Assembly (NCBI RefSeq): GCF_018139145.2 | Contig: NC_059473.1 | Location: forward strand, 3,605,503 to 3,669,502 | Direction: 5' to 3' | Length of the DNA: 64,000 bases | From: Gymnogyps californianus | Taxonomy: Eukaryota; Chordata; Aves; Accipitriformes; Cathartidae | In this document: one piece after another, positions 12,331 through 23,800 of the stretch | How the letters are laid out: each line of letters opens with the position of its first letter | How positions within the stretch are numbered: position 1 is the first letter of the stretch | The notes under the pieces: generated by a model | What the model was told of the DNA's origin: nothing | The model's input: the letters and a program-made list of their open reading frames with translations, nothing else | The model's database searches: none | Translations under genes and position numbers: made by a program

Positions 12331-15300
12331 ACGGTGAAAGGCATGGTCATCCCAGTATACCACTTTTCAGAAGGCTGTGTTAAAAGAAGGTATTTAGAAT
12401 ATATAGAGTGACATGTATGCTTGCTCTTATTTCAGATGTATAGGACAGGTTTCTTAACAGAGATCATCTCTGAGCACTGCTGAAATACTAGCTCTTTTTT
12501 AGGTGCTAAAATAGGAGCTGAGCTCTTTTTAAAATCTAGAGAATACTGAGCACTTGAAAATGTGTCTATGAGCTCATTTTAAAGTTTGGTTCATAATGAG
12601 AAAGCAAGGCAAGTAGCAATAATGTGGCACTTAATTAAAAACCTTTTGAATATAAAGTGTTATGAATTTTGATTCTTACAAAATTGCAGAAAATGTGCTT
12701 TTTATTACGGGACAGCATGTGACATCCACACATCAGTAGACCTCTTGGAAAAAATTTGACTACTTCCAAAGTAAATCACTGCTTAGCATAAGTAAAATCA
12801 GCACCAGCCAACCCAGCAATACTACACCAAAGTATTTAATATTATTTCATTTGGAAATGCAAAGCAGTTGTCTCAACATGGAATTTCTGTTCCCAAGGAC
12901 CCAATGAATGGTTTGGGTTTGTTTTTTTTTTTACTTCTTAGATTAGAGTATCTGCTGTCCATCTAGCTCTTCTTTCCTGAGCTCTTGCATATTGCATCTA
13001 GGTTGAAGTAAGTGTTGAAGACTGAGAACACAGTGATTTATCAAATGTGATATATTTTCCACTGGTGACAGAACACTTGCAACTTCCTTGGAAGAAATGG
13101 TGGGGTTTTTCATACATTTCTTCTGTGAAATTGCTACTGTTGTTAAAATGTTTTGCGTAAAAGAATGGTGGGAAGTAAAAACCAATTTATTTCTTAATTA
13201 GCAACAATGTCAATGCTTTAGGTTTCACTCGGACATGAGATAGCCATGTATCCACTGTTGTGTAGCTCATGCAGTTGACTATTGCGCTGGAGAGCTCTCT
13301 CCCCCCCGCGCTTTGGGTGAATGTGCCCAAATGTGAATCTGCATTGCAAGTGAAATCCATATCAGTATTTCAGTGTGCTTTTTGCTCTGCAGTAAAAGTC
13401 TTTGAAGGAAAAACATGTGTTATCACGTAATATCCAGATTATTAATATTGTCTGTTGGAACCACATTAGCGTCTGCTCAGTAATCTCTAAATGCTGTTAC
13501 TTTTCAACAGTGTCCTGTAACAAATTAAAGTGAAACTTAAATTTGTACTTGATAGGATCCCAATTCAGGAGAGGGTTTCAGTCCTATTTTCATTATACCT
13601 CAGTGTATACCTTGCTGAAAAGTGTTATTCATCCCCATTAGACAAATGTAGTTGGAATTGTTGCAGTTCTATGCTGCACATCAACACCTGCTTGTTTCCT
13701 TTCTTATTAAAAATGTGATATGCACGGAAACCTGGTCGCATCTGAAAGGGCGCAAATAGGTATCAAAAACAAATCTAAGATTTTGTAACAGAGCACTGGA
13801 GCATACCTTCCAAAGTATCACTTCATAAAGCAGATCTATAGAAGCTAGACCCTGGCATGTATTTTCAAATGAAGCCTCTTAGCATGTTGAGGCTGCTTTT
13901 TGTGACCTAATGGTGATTTTAAATGGATAGATTTAACTAGAGAGGTTTTCTTGCACATGACCTTTAAAAGGGAAAAAGAACAATGTTAGCATTCAACCCA
14001 AACCCTGTAGTCTGTCACTTTGTATACCATATCATTACTAGCAAAATTTAAAGGAAAACTGCACCCATTTCACTCAGCCCAGCAATATGAAAGTTCACAG
14101 GCTAAGAAGCACTTGTCACCATTTTTTAAATTACAATTGGCATTCCTGAGGAGGCAGCCATTTTACTGAAATATGATCTATCTATTCTATCTATCTGGCT
14201 GTCCTGCTGGTGTGTTTGAGAATGTCTATCACACACCCTAGTGCGGAAGTGCTACCTGAATTATAAAAACATAATTGTCCAAAGATTATGTTCTTGCTTC
14301 ATGAAGTGCAGCGCAGGTGTGGATGAAAACATGCGCTTCCTCTCTTTCGGAAGAAACCAAGCTGTTACAGGGTGGATTTGGACTGTCTCATGAGCAGTTT
14401 GGTGTGCTGGGGCTTTTTTCATGACTGTGCTTTCCTGTTTCTGAATGCCCCCTTTGGTTGAAATCTAGTAATTCCCTAGCCTGCGTGGTCAAGAAAGCAG
14501 GTTTTCAGTTGGAAAGAAATCATAAACCAACACAATGATATTTGTGTGAGTATGAATGTGGCGTGAAACAGCAACCTTGTGAGCAGTCAGGTACCCCACT
14601 TCATCTCAATGGCCTGCTAACTTGAAGCAATCCTGCTGGCCATAAAGTTTTGAAGACAAACTTTTTGCTTCCCATCTCCTACTTTTTTATTTGTGTTGTA
14701 GTATGGATGGACTCTAAACAAATCAGAGTGGCATGCTGTTAAATATCACAAATGCAAAATAAAAGTCTGACCCTTCCATGCAGAACTCGCAGTCTAAGTG
14801 AACAAATCAGAGAAAAAGTTCATAAGGAAAGAGTACAGCATGTGTTATTAAATGAGCAATGATTGGAAAAGCTCATTGTTTTAAAGGCAGTAAAATGAAT
14901 GACATGCAGGTAAAAAACCGCTGTGCTACAAGAGTTGCCTAGCTTTGATGTGCTGTTCACGCCATTTGTAGTGTAGAAGACCAGAATACTGCACGTTGAC
15001 CCTCTGGAGTTTATTGTAGTTCAGTCTTTAGTCCTGGGTTCAGCAAGTTGCTAAAAAGGGGGCAAGTGTATAGCTCACCACAACTAGGGCCATACCTGCT
15101 GGAAAGAGGTGTGACCTCTTGGACAGCTGACATGGAAGAAAATATCAGGCTGCAGATACCATTTGGAAACCCAAGAACAGCACCACCTTGACATAAATCC
15201 AGATAAGCCAGGGATGGACTTTGGGCAGTTCTGCTATAAAGTGTGCTCATAAAAATGAAGGCCGGTGTCCGCGTCATGTATTGGTTCAAACTTCTTTAAG

Positions 15301-15660
15301 TGCTTTTAGGATTTCCACTTTTGGAAATTGGCTGAATCATGAAAAGCAAAGTGATGTATTATCAAGCTGGTATAGAGGCACTGATTGTTGGATTTGACAT
15401 CATTTGCAGTACTGGCATTGAGGAAGCTTAGTGTAGAAGATGGGGTATATGACTTCATCACTTGTTCAGTATTGTTTTAAAGATCTATACAAGTTACATG
15501 TAATTAGCTAGTACTTCATCTGTGCTGAGTTGCACTAACACCATTAAAGAAAATGAATGTTGACTGATTCTTGTTGCTGAGGTTCTTGTCCTAATATGTT
15601 TCCTTTCATGGGCTGCACCTTCTCAAAGCTAGCTGGGCACCACTTTGTCTTAGATCTAAT
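12331..15660. other. Unique non-coding DNA with a short TATC microsatellite
   Basis: No supportable gene. A degenerate (TATC)n run lies at about 14176-14197. Frames are at most 92 codons (15011-15289, minus) and unrecognised. Confidence 0.5.
14176..14197. repeat. (TATC)n microsatellite, imperfect
   Basis: Five interrupted TATC units are visible. Confidence 0.85.
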
Positions 15661-15705
15661 GCAGAAATTTTCAAAAGATGCACACTGCTGTCAGTAGACT
15701 TAAGA
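15661..15705. repeat. Possible archosaur-type palindromic repeat fragment
   Basis: GCAGAAATTTTCAAAAGATG is followed by CAGTAGACTTAAG. This resembles the GAAATTTTCAAAAG...GACTTAGG part of an old reptile repeat. The match is short and could be chance. Confidence 0.25.
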
Positions 15706-18149
15706 GATCTTGATTATAATTAGAAATATTAAAAAGTACATTGAACTAAGATTTTCAGGCAGCTTCCCATACAAACTTTTAGATTGTTGAGCTGAGCAGA
15801 ACTGGTATCATTTTTCTTTAAAGAAAATATTTTGCTCCTGAAAACATGAATTCTTTGGAATAATAGGTAAACTGTCCTTGTTGTTCATAAACATCTTATT
15901 TATGCATCTTCACTGTTGTGATAAATTAACTGGGTTTGTTTTATATTTCCCTACAGTTTACTTTAAATAATCCTTCACAGTCTTTCACCACAAGACCACA
16001 TAAGATTCCCTTTTTAATACCCAGAATGCTGAAATAGCATTTTGAGCACAGACTGTAATACATAACAAGTGTATAATTTCTTATTGGGAATGCTGTGCAA
16101 AAACTTGTTTTCCTATCAGCCAGTCTAAATTTTTTGCTTAATTCACTAGAACCCCTGTGTATCTACAGGGGTAATTTATAATTAGAGCTGCAGCAAGCAG
16201 TATGCTAGAGAGGCATACGTTCATGGACAAGCCTGTTAGGCTTCGCTCCAGATCTGAGCCCCTACACGCCTCCATTTGGCCAACAGCCTTCAAGCTGGGT
16301 TTACAGTTTAAGGAGGAACTTTTCGTGACTAATTTGAAAAAAAGTAGCAAGCTCCCTAATCTCTGGACCCCTTTGCAAATGAGCTAGGAGAGGGATGTGC
16401 ATGCCTCTCTGTGTGTGCGTGCGTGTTTGAAATTATCCATCTGTATTAACCAGGGTTCTGCGCAGTTTGGTGCTGGAGGTGGTGTCTTTTATTCTGCTAA
16501 GCATCATGCACATTTATGGCACTATATAAATAATAGTAATACAGCAATAATCTAAGTCATTCCATCAAGGTCTCACACTCCAAAGATTACCCCCATGATT
16601 CTGATTTTAAGAGCGTCACATTGAAGAGGAGAGGAGGGGAAGGAGGCAATAAGAAGCCAGATTCTGCATTTGTGGCTGATTCAGCAGTTGAGAGTGAGCG
16701 TGGCTTTGCATACTACCAAAACTTCTGCATGCTCCCAAAAGTGTCTCCTGATGTTGCTTATTATTTTTCTTGTATATGTTTCTACCACAAGACCACAGAA
16801 AAGGAAGAGTGGTACGAGTGCAAGGGAGGAGAGAGAGAAATTAAAGAGATGAGGCACGTGAATGACGTCATTTTGTTACTGCTGAACAAATAAGATATTT
16901 TTGTCTTTACATTCTAAGTACCACAGTCTGCTGAAATTGGTGGGAAGCTTTTCAGTGATTTTGGATCAGGCCAGCAGTTGTTAAGTCATCAGACAATACT
17001 ACTACCACAACGCTTCCCACTGGTTACTTCCAAGGCAGAAGTTGCCACTGCCATTGCTATTTGTTTAAAACTAAGGCCCATCCTAGAGATGTGATATTTT
17101 CAGTCATCCTTTTTTTGCCTTCCACTTCATTTTTCTGCTCCCCTCCAAGTCTCCAGCCTACAAATGTGTGCACAAGATTTCTACAGTAACATCCATTCAA
17201 CTTTGGCTCACAAGCTTTACAGGCTTTCACAAGCAGAAGAAAATCTTTGCTGTCGGAATAGCTGTTTCCCTAACTCACTTTCTCTTCCTTATGTCCTTAA
17301 TTTCTCCAGGAGTTTCAAATACCCTTTATGTCTTTTCCTGATAGGTATGGAATCATCTCTATTCTGGCTAGCATTTGTCTACTTCTTCAAAACATCTAAT
17401 TATTCGCAGGCTAATCTATAAAATGGAAACTAGATATGCTTATGTAAATGCTTTACAGAATTGCAGCATTTTGAATATAAGAATAGTTGTCTTCTCTTTG
17501 ATGTGTAGTTTATGTTTGACTCGATGCATAGGCTTAGATTAAAAGACTGTGTATGTGTTGAAGAGGAAAGCCTCAGAGCTTTCAGGATTCTTAATATGGT
17601 CCAATTTTGATTCAGGAGACTCAGACTGTATCCCCCAGTGCTCTTTATTCACCATCAAAAGTAATTCTTATATTTGCAAGTGGCAACAAGAAAAAAAAAG
17701 TTAGATTCAAAATAATTGGGTGAGGTGCTTTTCAGGAGAATTAATGTAACAAGAGCTGCTAAACTTATTGCACTTAAAAACACAAATAAGAGTGTTGGAC
17801 AGAAGTTGTCAGTAGGTGGTCTCTTAATATCTCACCAGTTTTGAAGTTATGAAAAGGAGCAAGACTTTTTGAAATCTAGAAAAGAAAGAAAGAAAAGCTA
17901 GAAACCTAGTGAAAGAGCAGAGTCGCAGCACCGGTGACCCGAGAAACCTCATTGCTCCACTTATACTGGCACAATGTCATGTTCTCAGCCACTCCATCAC
18001 CAGCAAGGGGAAAAAAAAAGCTTTTCCTTTCCTTTTAGTCAAAGGCAGTGGGTAAGCAGAGCACGCGGTTCAGAGGGTCATTAAAAAGCATCAAAGGAGG
18101 CAGCCTCATGATGGTAATAAGACGGCTGCAAGGAAATAAAGTGGGCATT
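15706..18149. other. Unique non-coding DNA
   Basis: No gene was recognised. The segment at 16621-16893 has an open frame of 90 codons with a purine-rich start and no family resemblance. A TG/CG-alternating run sits at about 16409-16428. An ACTATATAAATAATAGTAAT tail-like piece at about 16520 may be the end of an old SINE but is too short to place. Confidence 0.45.
17395..17480 (+). mobile_element. Possible MIR remnant, forward
   Basis: AATCTATAAAATGGAAACTA followed by TTATGTAAATGCTTTACAGA resembles the MIR or L2 tail (TCTGTAAAATGGG..., TTATGTAAAGTGCTTTGAGA). The match is short and diverged, so it is uncertain. Confidence 0.35.
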
Positions 18150-18560
18150 GATCTGCACTATCGAGTGTGACATTTTAACCGAAGCTAAAAGCCAAGAGCA
18201 GATCTAGCCCTCTTATTCATCTGCCTGCCTGTTTTAGTAAATTGTCTTTTTTTTTCCTCCAACCAGTGGCCTCAGAGGTCACTTCATATTAGCTGGCTTG
18301 TTAATACCGAGGCAATCAATACTTAATCAACAAGTAATGGGATTTTGCAGTCATCCTGTATGATCTTTCAATAAAGCCCCGAATCTATCTCAGCCCATTC
18401 AGAGCCTGACTAAAGGTGCACGATTGCTGCAGAGCAGGGATTTGATGGTCTGATGCTCTTAGGCTGATCTGCATCTGATTAAGACACCATGCAGCCACTG
18501 TCCTTCACCCTTTTGTTCCTTTATCCCCGTATAATGTAGCATGGCACAGAAATTCGTCAT
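18150..18560. promoter_or_regulatory. Candidate conserved non-coding element
   Basis: About 400 bp without repeats or frames, containing dense TAAT/ATCAAT-type cores (AATCAATACTTAATCAACAA near 18315), a TCTTTCAATAAAGCCCC segment near 18364 and GCATCTGATTAAGACACC near 18471. The mixture of AT-rich homeodomain-like words with unbroken moderate-GC sequence is what long-range enhancers look like. Nothing in the sequence proves function. The AATAAA near 18371 could alternatively be a poly(A) signal, but no upstream exon is visible. Confidence 0.3.
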
Positions 18561-19704
18561 CTTAGCTTTTAGATGCAACAGAAAGGAATTAATATTTCCT
18601 TAGTGCATGATGATCCAGCGTCTTGGTCATGATAAGCAACCAAAAAAAACAGCAAAGGGGGAGGGAAATTACAGGAGAGACAGTGACAGGTTTCATGTAT
18701 TGCCTTAGAAAACACAGTTATAACGAATGGGTCCAAAACAGCCTTTTCATCTCTACCCCCTCTATCCTCCTTACTGAGAAAGAAGATATACTAATGTAAC
18801 AGACATAGTCACTGGACATGGCTGTATGAGAATAGGTATTACAGATGATTCACTGGGTCAGGAAAAAGGAACAAAAGCCAAAATTACAGGCTTCTCGAAA
18901 CATCCGTCTCTCTTTAGACCTTCAAGTACACTGTTGACAGGGCTTGAGGGTAGCACTGTTTTAGGCTAATTGTTTTACCCACCCTGATGAAACTTCCCTC
19001 CTTCTGCCATTGTTCCCAGAAACTCTGTGCTAATACCGTCCAATGAGGAATCCTAAACAGATTCAGCCAGAAAATGGCCCACAATTTCTGCTCTCCAAAA
19101 CTAGCAAGAAAGGCTGGGAAAAAGAACAACAGTACGCATAAATGTTAGGACCTGTGGCAAGCTTCACCAGCTATTTCCTGCTTCTTGGACTTAGAAGAAA
19201 CATTTGTTGAGGAAGGTTTTGTCTTTATAAAGCTGCCATAAAGGCCATGTAATGTAGTGCTTGCCGTGATTATCATGATAAATAGAACATATTTTTTTAC
19301 AATCTTTTCTATGTGGCCCATGCACAGGTGTACATGCCTATAGCATCTCTGGACTTAGATATCTGTGCCACATTGAGTGATTTCATATACATTACAAAGT
19401 ATCAGTGGGTCTGTTCAAAGAAAGGCTGTGTTCTTCTCAATTGACTTCTGGGTCTATAGAAAGAGGGAGATCTAGCACCCCTTTGAAATCTTGCTGCTTT
19501 CTACATCACCCACATTTTTTTCTGATTAAGACCATGCTTGGCCACATCATGTAAGCACCTAGTTACTTGGGGGACACATAAGGAGGGTTAAGAGTTAGTG
19601 GGAAAAAGAAAAGCAAAATACAATTACATGAACAAAGACAAGAGAACAAATGAGTAAAACAGCAATAAGGGAATATGAAAAAAAGATGATTGCTGACATA
19701 AAAC
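18561..19704. other. Unique non-coding DNA
   Basis: No gene, RNA gene or repeat recognised. The 71-codon minus frame at 18914-19129 is unrecognised. Confidence 0.5.
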
Positions 19705-20830
19705 ATGGAGATCAAACTAATGCAACTTCAAGGGGGCACCTGCTCCTTCAACGGCAGGAGTGACGTGTGGCTGCTGATGGCAAGGGCTGTGCCGGGGAGG
19801 ATGGCCACTTCTCTGTGTGCGAAATGTGAACCTGGTATTTGTGCATTTTTGTTCACTCCCATTATTGGCAGAAGGGTAATACGCAATATGCGTGTGTATG
19901 AAAACACACTCTTCTGAGTCACTTTGTGTTTTATTTTTGTGGATATGAACTTCTGGAAACTGAGCCTGTGTTTCCCATTTTCCGCTCTCCTCAGGGGCTG
20001 GGGAGTTCACACAGCTTCAAGCAATGGCCTTTCTTTCAATTCTGAGTTGCCATTTTCTCCCATCCTGTTGAATTTGTTTCACCTACACTACCTGCCCACG
20101 CAGTCTGCCTGCACATGGTGTGTAGTAGTCTACCTGCACATGGTGGGCAGCAGGAGGGGGGTGGGGATGTGTCCTGCCTGTCCCACTGAACAAGGCACAG
20201 GAGGGAGCTGCATCAGATGTGAGATGTCCTGGGCACCTTTGTGGCAGGCTGCAAATGCCACCCCTGGAGCTGAAGAAGTGTGTGCTAGTTCGTATCCCAG
20301 GTGTCCGTTGCAGAGAGGAGAGAAATACAGCAGCTCAGACACAGCCTACTCCTCTTAGATATATTGAGAAGATATTTTTCAATTACCTCTGGAGTATTTT
20401 GGTGGGCACTGCTAGCAAAAGTATCTCACAGGTTCACATCCTTTCTTCTAATATGGATGGCAGAAGAGGACTCTCTTATTTTGGTGTGGAGGCACACGAG
20501 GCTATGGATGACAGCTTTGTTTTCCATGAGTTCCCCTTGGGCGTTGCGAGTGGCCGGGGCCTGCACGGAGGCAGGCAGGGTGGAAAGAGCCCTTCGCTCC
20601 AGCAGGTTCAACTGCGGGGGTTGCTGGGGGTGGGTAGTGGGTGTGCTACCCATGCAGAAGGTGCAGGGAGTGCTTCACACAGCAGGTTCATTTTCCCCTA
20701 GACACCAAGTGTGTTTGCTGTGGCCACAGGCCCCTTTGGACAGACCATTTTTGCTATGGATACATGCCAGAAATGATCCGTCCATGCCTGACGGCTGAGT
20801 GCTGTGGTTGCTCCCATTTGAGTACGCGCT
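19705..20830. other. Moderately GC-richer stretch with overlapping chance frames
   Basis: Base composition rises here, and plus-strand frames of 144, 160 and 165 codons overlap one another in different phases (19924-20358, 20219-20701, 20301-20798). None shows a domain, signal peptide or repeat pattern I know, and the three overlap in mutually exclusive phases. With this GC content frames of this length are expected by chance in 64 kb. A short near-duplicate (CTGCACATGGTG, twice around 20110-20145) is present. I do not call a gene. Confidence 0.45.
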
Positions 20831-23800
20831 GAAAACAGGAGGAGACCATTTTTATGCTTACACAAAAGCCAGGATCAACTTGGGCCAGTGTGTGAGCAGT
20901 GATTGAGTAGTGTTGGGCAAAAATCAGGATTGGCTCACACATCAGTCCAATCCTTTAATCAGAATGAATTGAACTCTAATCTACTTCTTGGCAATGAACA
21001 AATAGGCAGTCTTGGATATGGATGCTATTCTGTTTCATGGATATATGTGTTTGTGCAGAGTATGGGGGTGGGGGTTAAAATTAGAGCTGTGTGAGCCCTG
21101 TAGGGTTCCATTCATGATGAGGTTTGCAAACTAATCTGTGTTGCTTGATTTACAGGGATTGGAAACAAACCAAACCTTGTAGATTTGTTTGAAGGGTTTT
21201 GTGTGATGTGGGGATAGGAGCTCCATCTGTACTTGCTCACTTGCATTTTCCCTGAGCTAACCTTCCCTAGATAGGGCAGGAAGATCTTAGGGTTTTGTGG
21301 TGAATAGGTGCATAGAAAGGAGCTAACACTTCTGGCTTCACTGGTTGTTCTAACAAATGCTGAGTTTCATGAGTTATATTTCCTTTTAAAAAAGACAGTC
21401 TCCAGGTAATGATTTACTTGTTCTTCTCCAGCACTAGCATTGCTCCTCTTCCACAGCTGTTTTCTGGCTGGATCTTAGGTCACATATTTGTTCTCACCTC
21501 CTTAAAACATCACTAGAGAGACCCTAAGAAACTGTTAAGTCTCTTATTCTCTGATCCCTGTAGAAGAACTGGGAAGACAACTGGTGTATTGCTTCTCTTG
21601 AAGCTTCTGTTTAATAGCATTTATGTTAACTGGAGCTAATCATCACTTTGAAAGGGACACTGGGACATGTCTCAGCTTCTGATGGCAGTACAGGGAACTA
21701 CTTTGGAATGGCTTATATGGCAATGGAAGAGTTAGTCAAGGAAGAACCAACTGAATCATTAAATATAACAAATATCAGCTACCAGCAATTCATGTTGATT
21801 CGTAACGTATATTGAGAACCGTGAAAATCCTAGCTGTAACACTTATTTTGGCCTACTTTATATATAGCTCCCGAAATCACTCTTTACCTTGCATGGGAAG
21901 ATAAACCTAGTAGCTCTTAAATGGTTATGATAAAGCCAAGAATGCCTTTATTTGGCTAAACTTGAAACCTTCAAATCCCATGCAGTGCCATGTTGTCATT
22001 AATTACTGTGGGCCAGGTTTTCAGAGAGAGGCAGGCACATTTCTCTGAAAATTGGAGACTTTTTCTCTTTCATGGAGCATCTGCTCAGGATTTGAAGCAG
22101 TAGCTGAGCAGTCTTGAGTAGTGCAGTGTCTTCAGGGGCTAAAGTATCCCTTTCTAGAAGATGGCAATCAGCTAACCCTTGCACATATCTCTCTTCTGTG
22201 CTGTAGCTATCTGCTGCCAGAATCAATAGCAGCTGTAATGACCAAGCACATGGGTGACACACCTGACAGTGAGACTTATGTGTCAGTGAGCTGGGGCAGG
22301 CTGGGGAAAGCTTGCACGTTACACCTTGGGCATGAGGAAAGCTGGAAATTAAACAAGGGAGGAGGACAAATAAAGTGTGTTGCCTCAATAGATGCCTGCC
22401 GAGAACAGGTCTGCTTCAAGTTCCATGTTGCCGTGGCCAATGCATCACTGTCCTGCTGCAATCCTGATTTCCCCTTCTGCAGGGCTACAGAAGTTACCCC
22501 AGGTAGTCCTGAGCTGAGGGAGCCCACGCTCTGCTCCACCAGCTGAACCTGCACTGCTCAAATATTGCTGTGGGCAGCCTCAGGCTGAAGGGAGCTGCCG
22601 TTTGCCCCCACGGCCTTCTGCCAGTGGTTTAGCTCCTGTGATATGGCTGTGGGAGGAAGCTGAAGGTATTGCTAATATTGTGTGGTGGTGGGGCCTTAAG
22701 GCAAAAAAAGAAAAAACGTTGCTGTTTTTTAGAGTTGTCATTGCTCACCAGTTCTGTATCATCGGTGAGTTTGGGGCCAAATCTCTCCTTTCTGTTGGGC
22801 AGGCAGTTATCTTCAGCTTAATTGTCCATACATGAGTGTTGCAGGTTTAACTCGGAGGATTAGCAATTGCTCTGGACAGTGTTGCTGTTAGCAAGGGGGT
22901 TTGAACTCTGAATGGGAAAGATCAACAAAGTGTCTCATATGCATTTTGTAAGCGATGACAGACTACAGCAAGTTACCAGGAGGCTATATTAGGTAGAAAT
23001 CTTACATGTAGCTTGGAATGGGATAAGGGGAAAAGTGGAGATAGGGAAGAATATGTGACTATTTTTGTCCATCAGCCAGATACCTATTGGTCAGTTTGTT
23101 ACAGAGGTTGCCTGGAAAGGTCAGCAGCTCAGTGAGCTGTGCTGCAAAACATGCCTGGGCTAAACCGAAACATTCATTCCTGCATAAGCCAGGCAATCTC
23201 ACAACTATCAACAGTGAGCTGCAGCGTGGACAACGACTATCCTATTCTTGTGTTATGGACATGTCGGTACTAGTCAGTTATGACACCTTTTATCAGTTCC
23301 AGAAAACGGCCTTGTCTTCTGCAGCATATCGTTTCTTTTCTGCTGGGTTTTGATAGGGTGTGCTTCGGTTCAAGCTGTGTGCCTTGCACATAAAGCAAGC
23401 TACTGGAGTCTGTTTGCAGGCTGACCCCTTTGCACTGAGACAGGACAATGGCAGTGCGACCTGCATTACTCAAATTCCAGCCTTCACAGAGCTGTCATCA
23501 GCATGCCTGGAAAATTAATGTCATTACGCTGTCGCTCGAGGCTTGGCATGGCTGTTTCTCGCCTGCCTGGGAGAGGAAGCCCCAGCGGAAAGTGAATATT
23601 GTGGCTTACTGCTGCAAGGGAGGGACAAGCACTGCCAAGAACTGATGGGATATTTGTCTTCACGAGTTTTGCAAATGGAAGTCCGCCCTCTCTGTTTAGC
23701 AGTATAAGCTTTTGTGTATTTGCAGCACTGTCTTTCAGTGGTTACTGGAATCTGTGCTAACTAAGGACTGATTTGACTGCTGTTATTCAATGTGGTGTTG

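Noticed and set aside
20301..20798. 165-codon plus-strand frame, with 144- and 160-codon neighbours
   Set aside because: The three overlap in different phases, so at most one could be real, and none resembles a known protein. The local GC rise explains their length.
22121..22546. 141-codon frame opposed to frames of 92 and 129 codons
   Set aside because: Opposed frames over the same bases with no recognisable motifs are typical of chance open frames.
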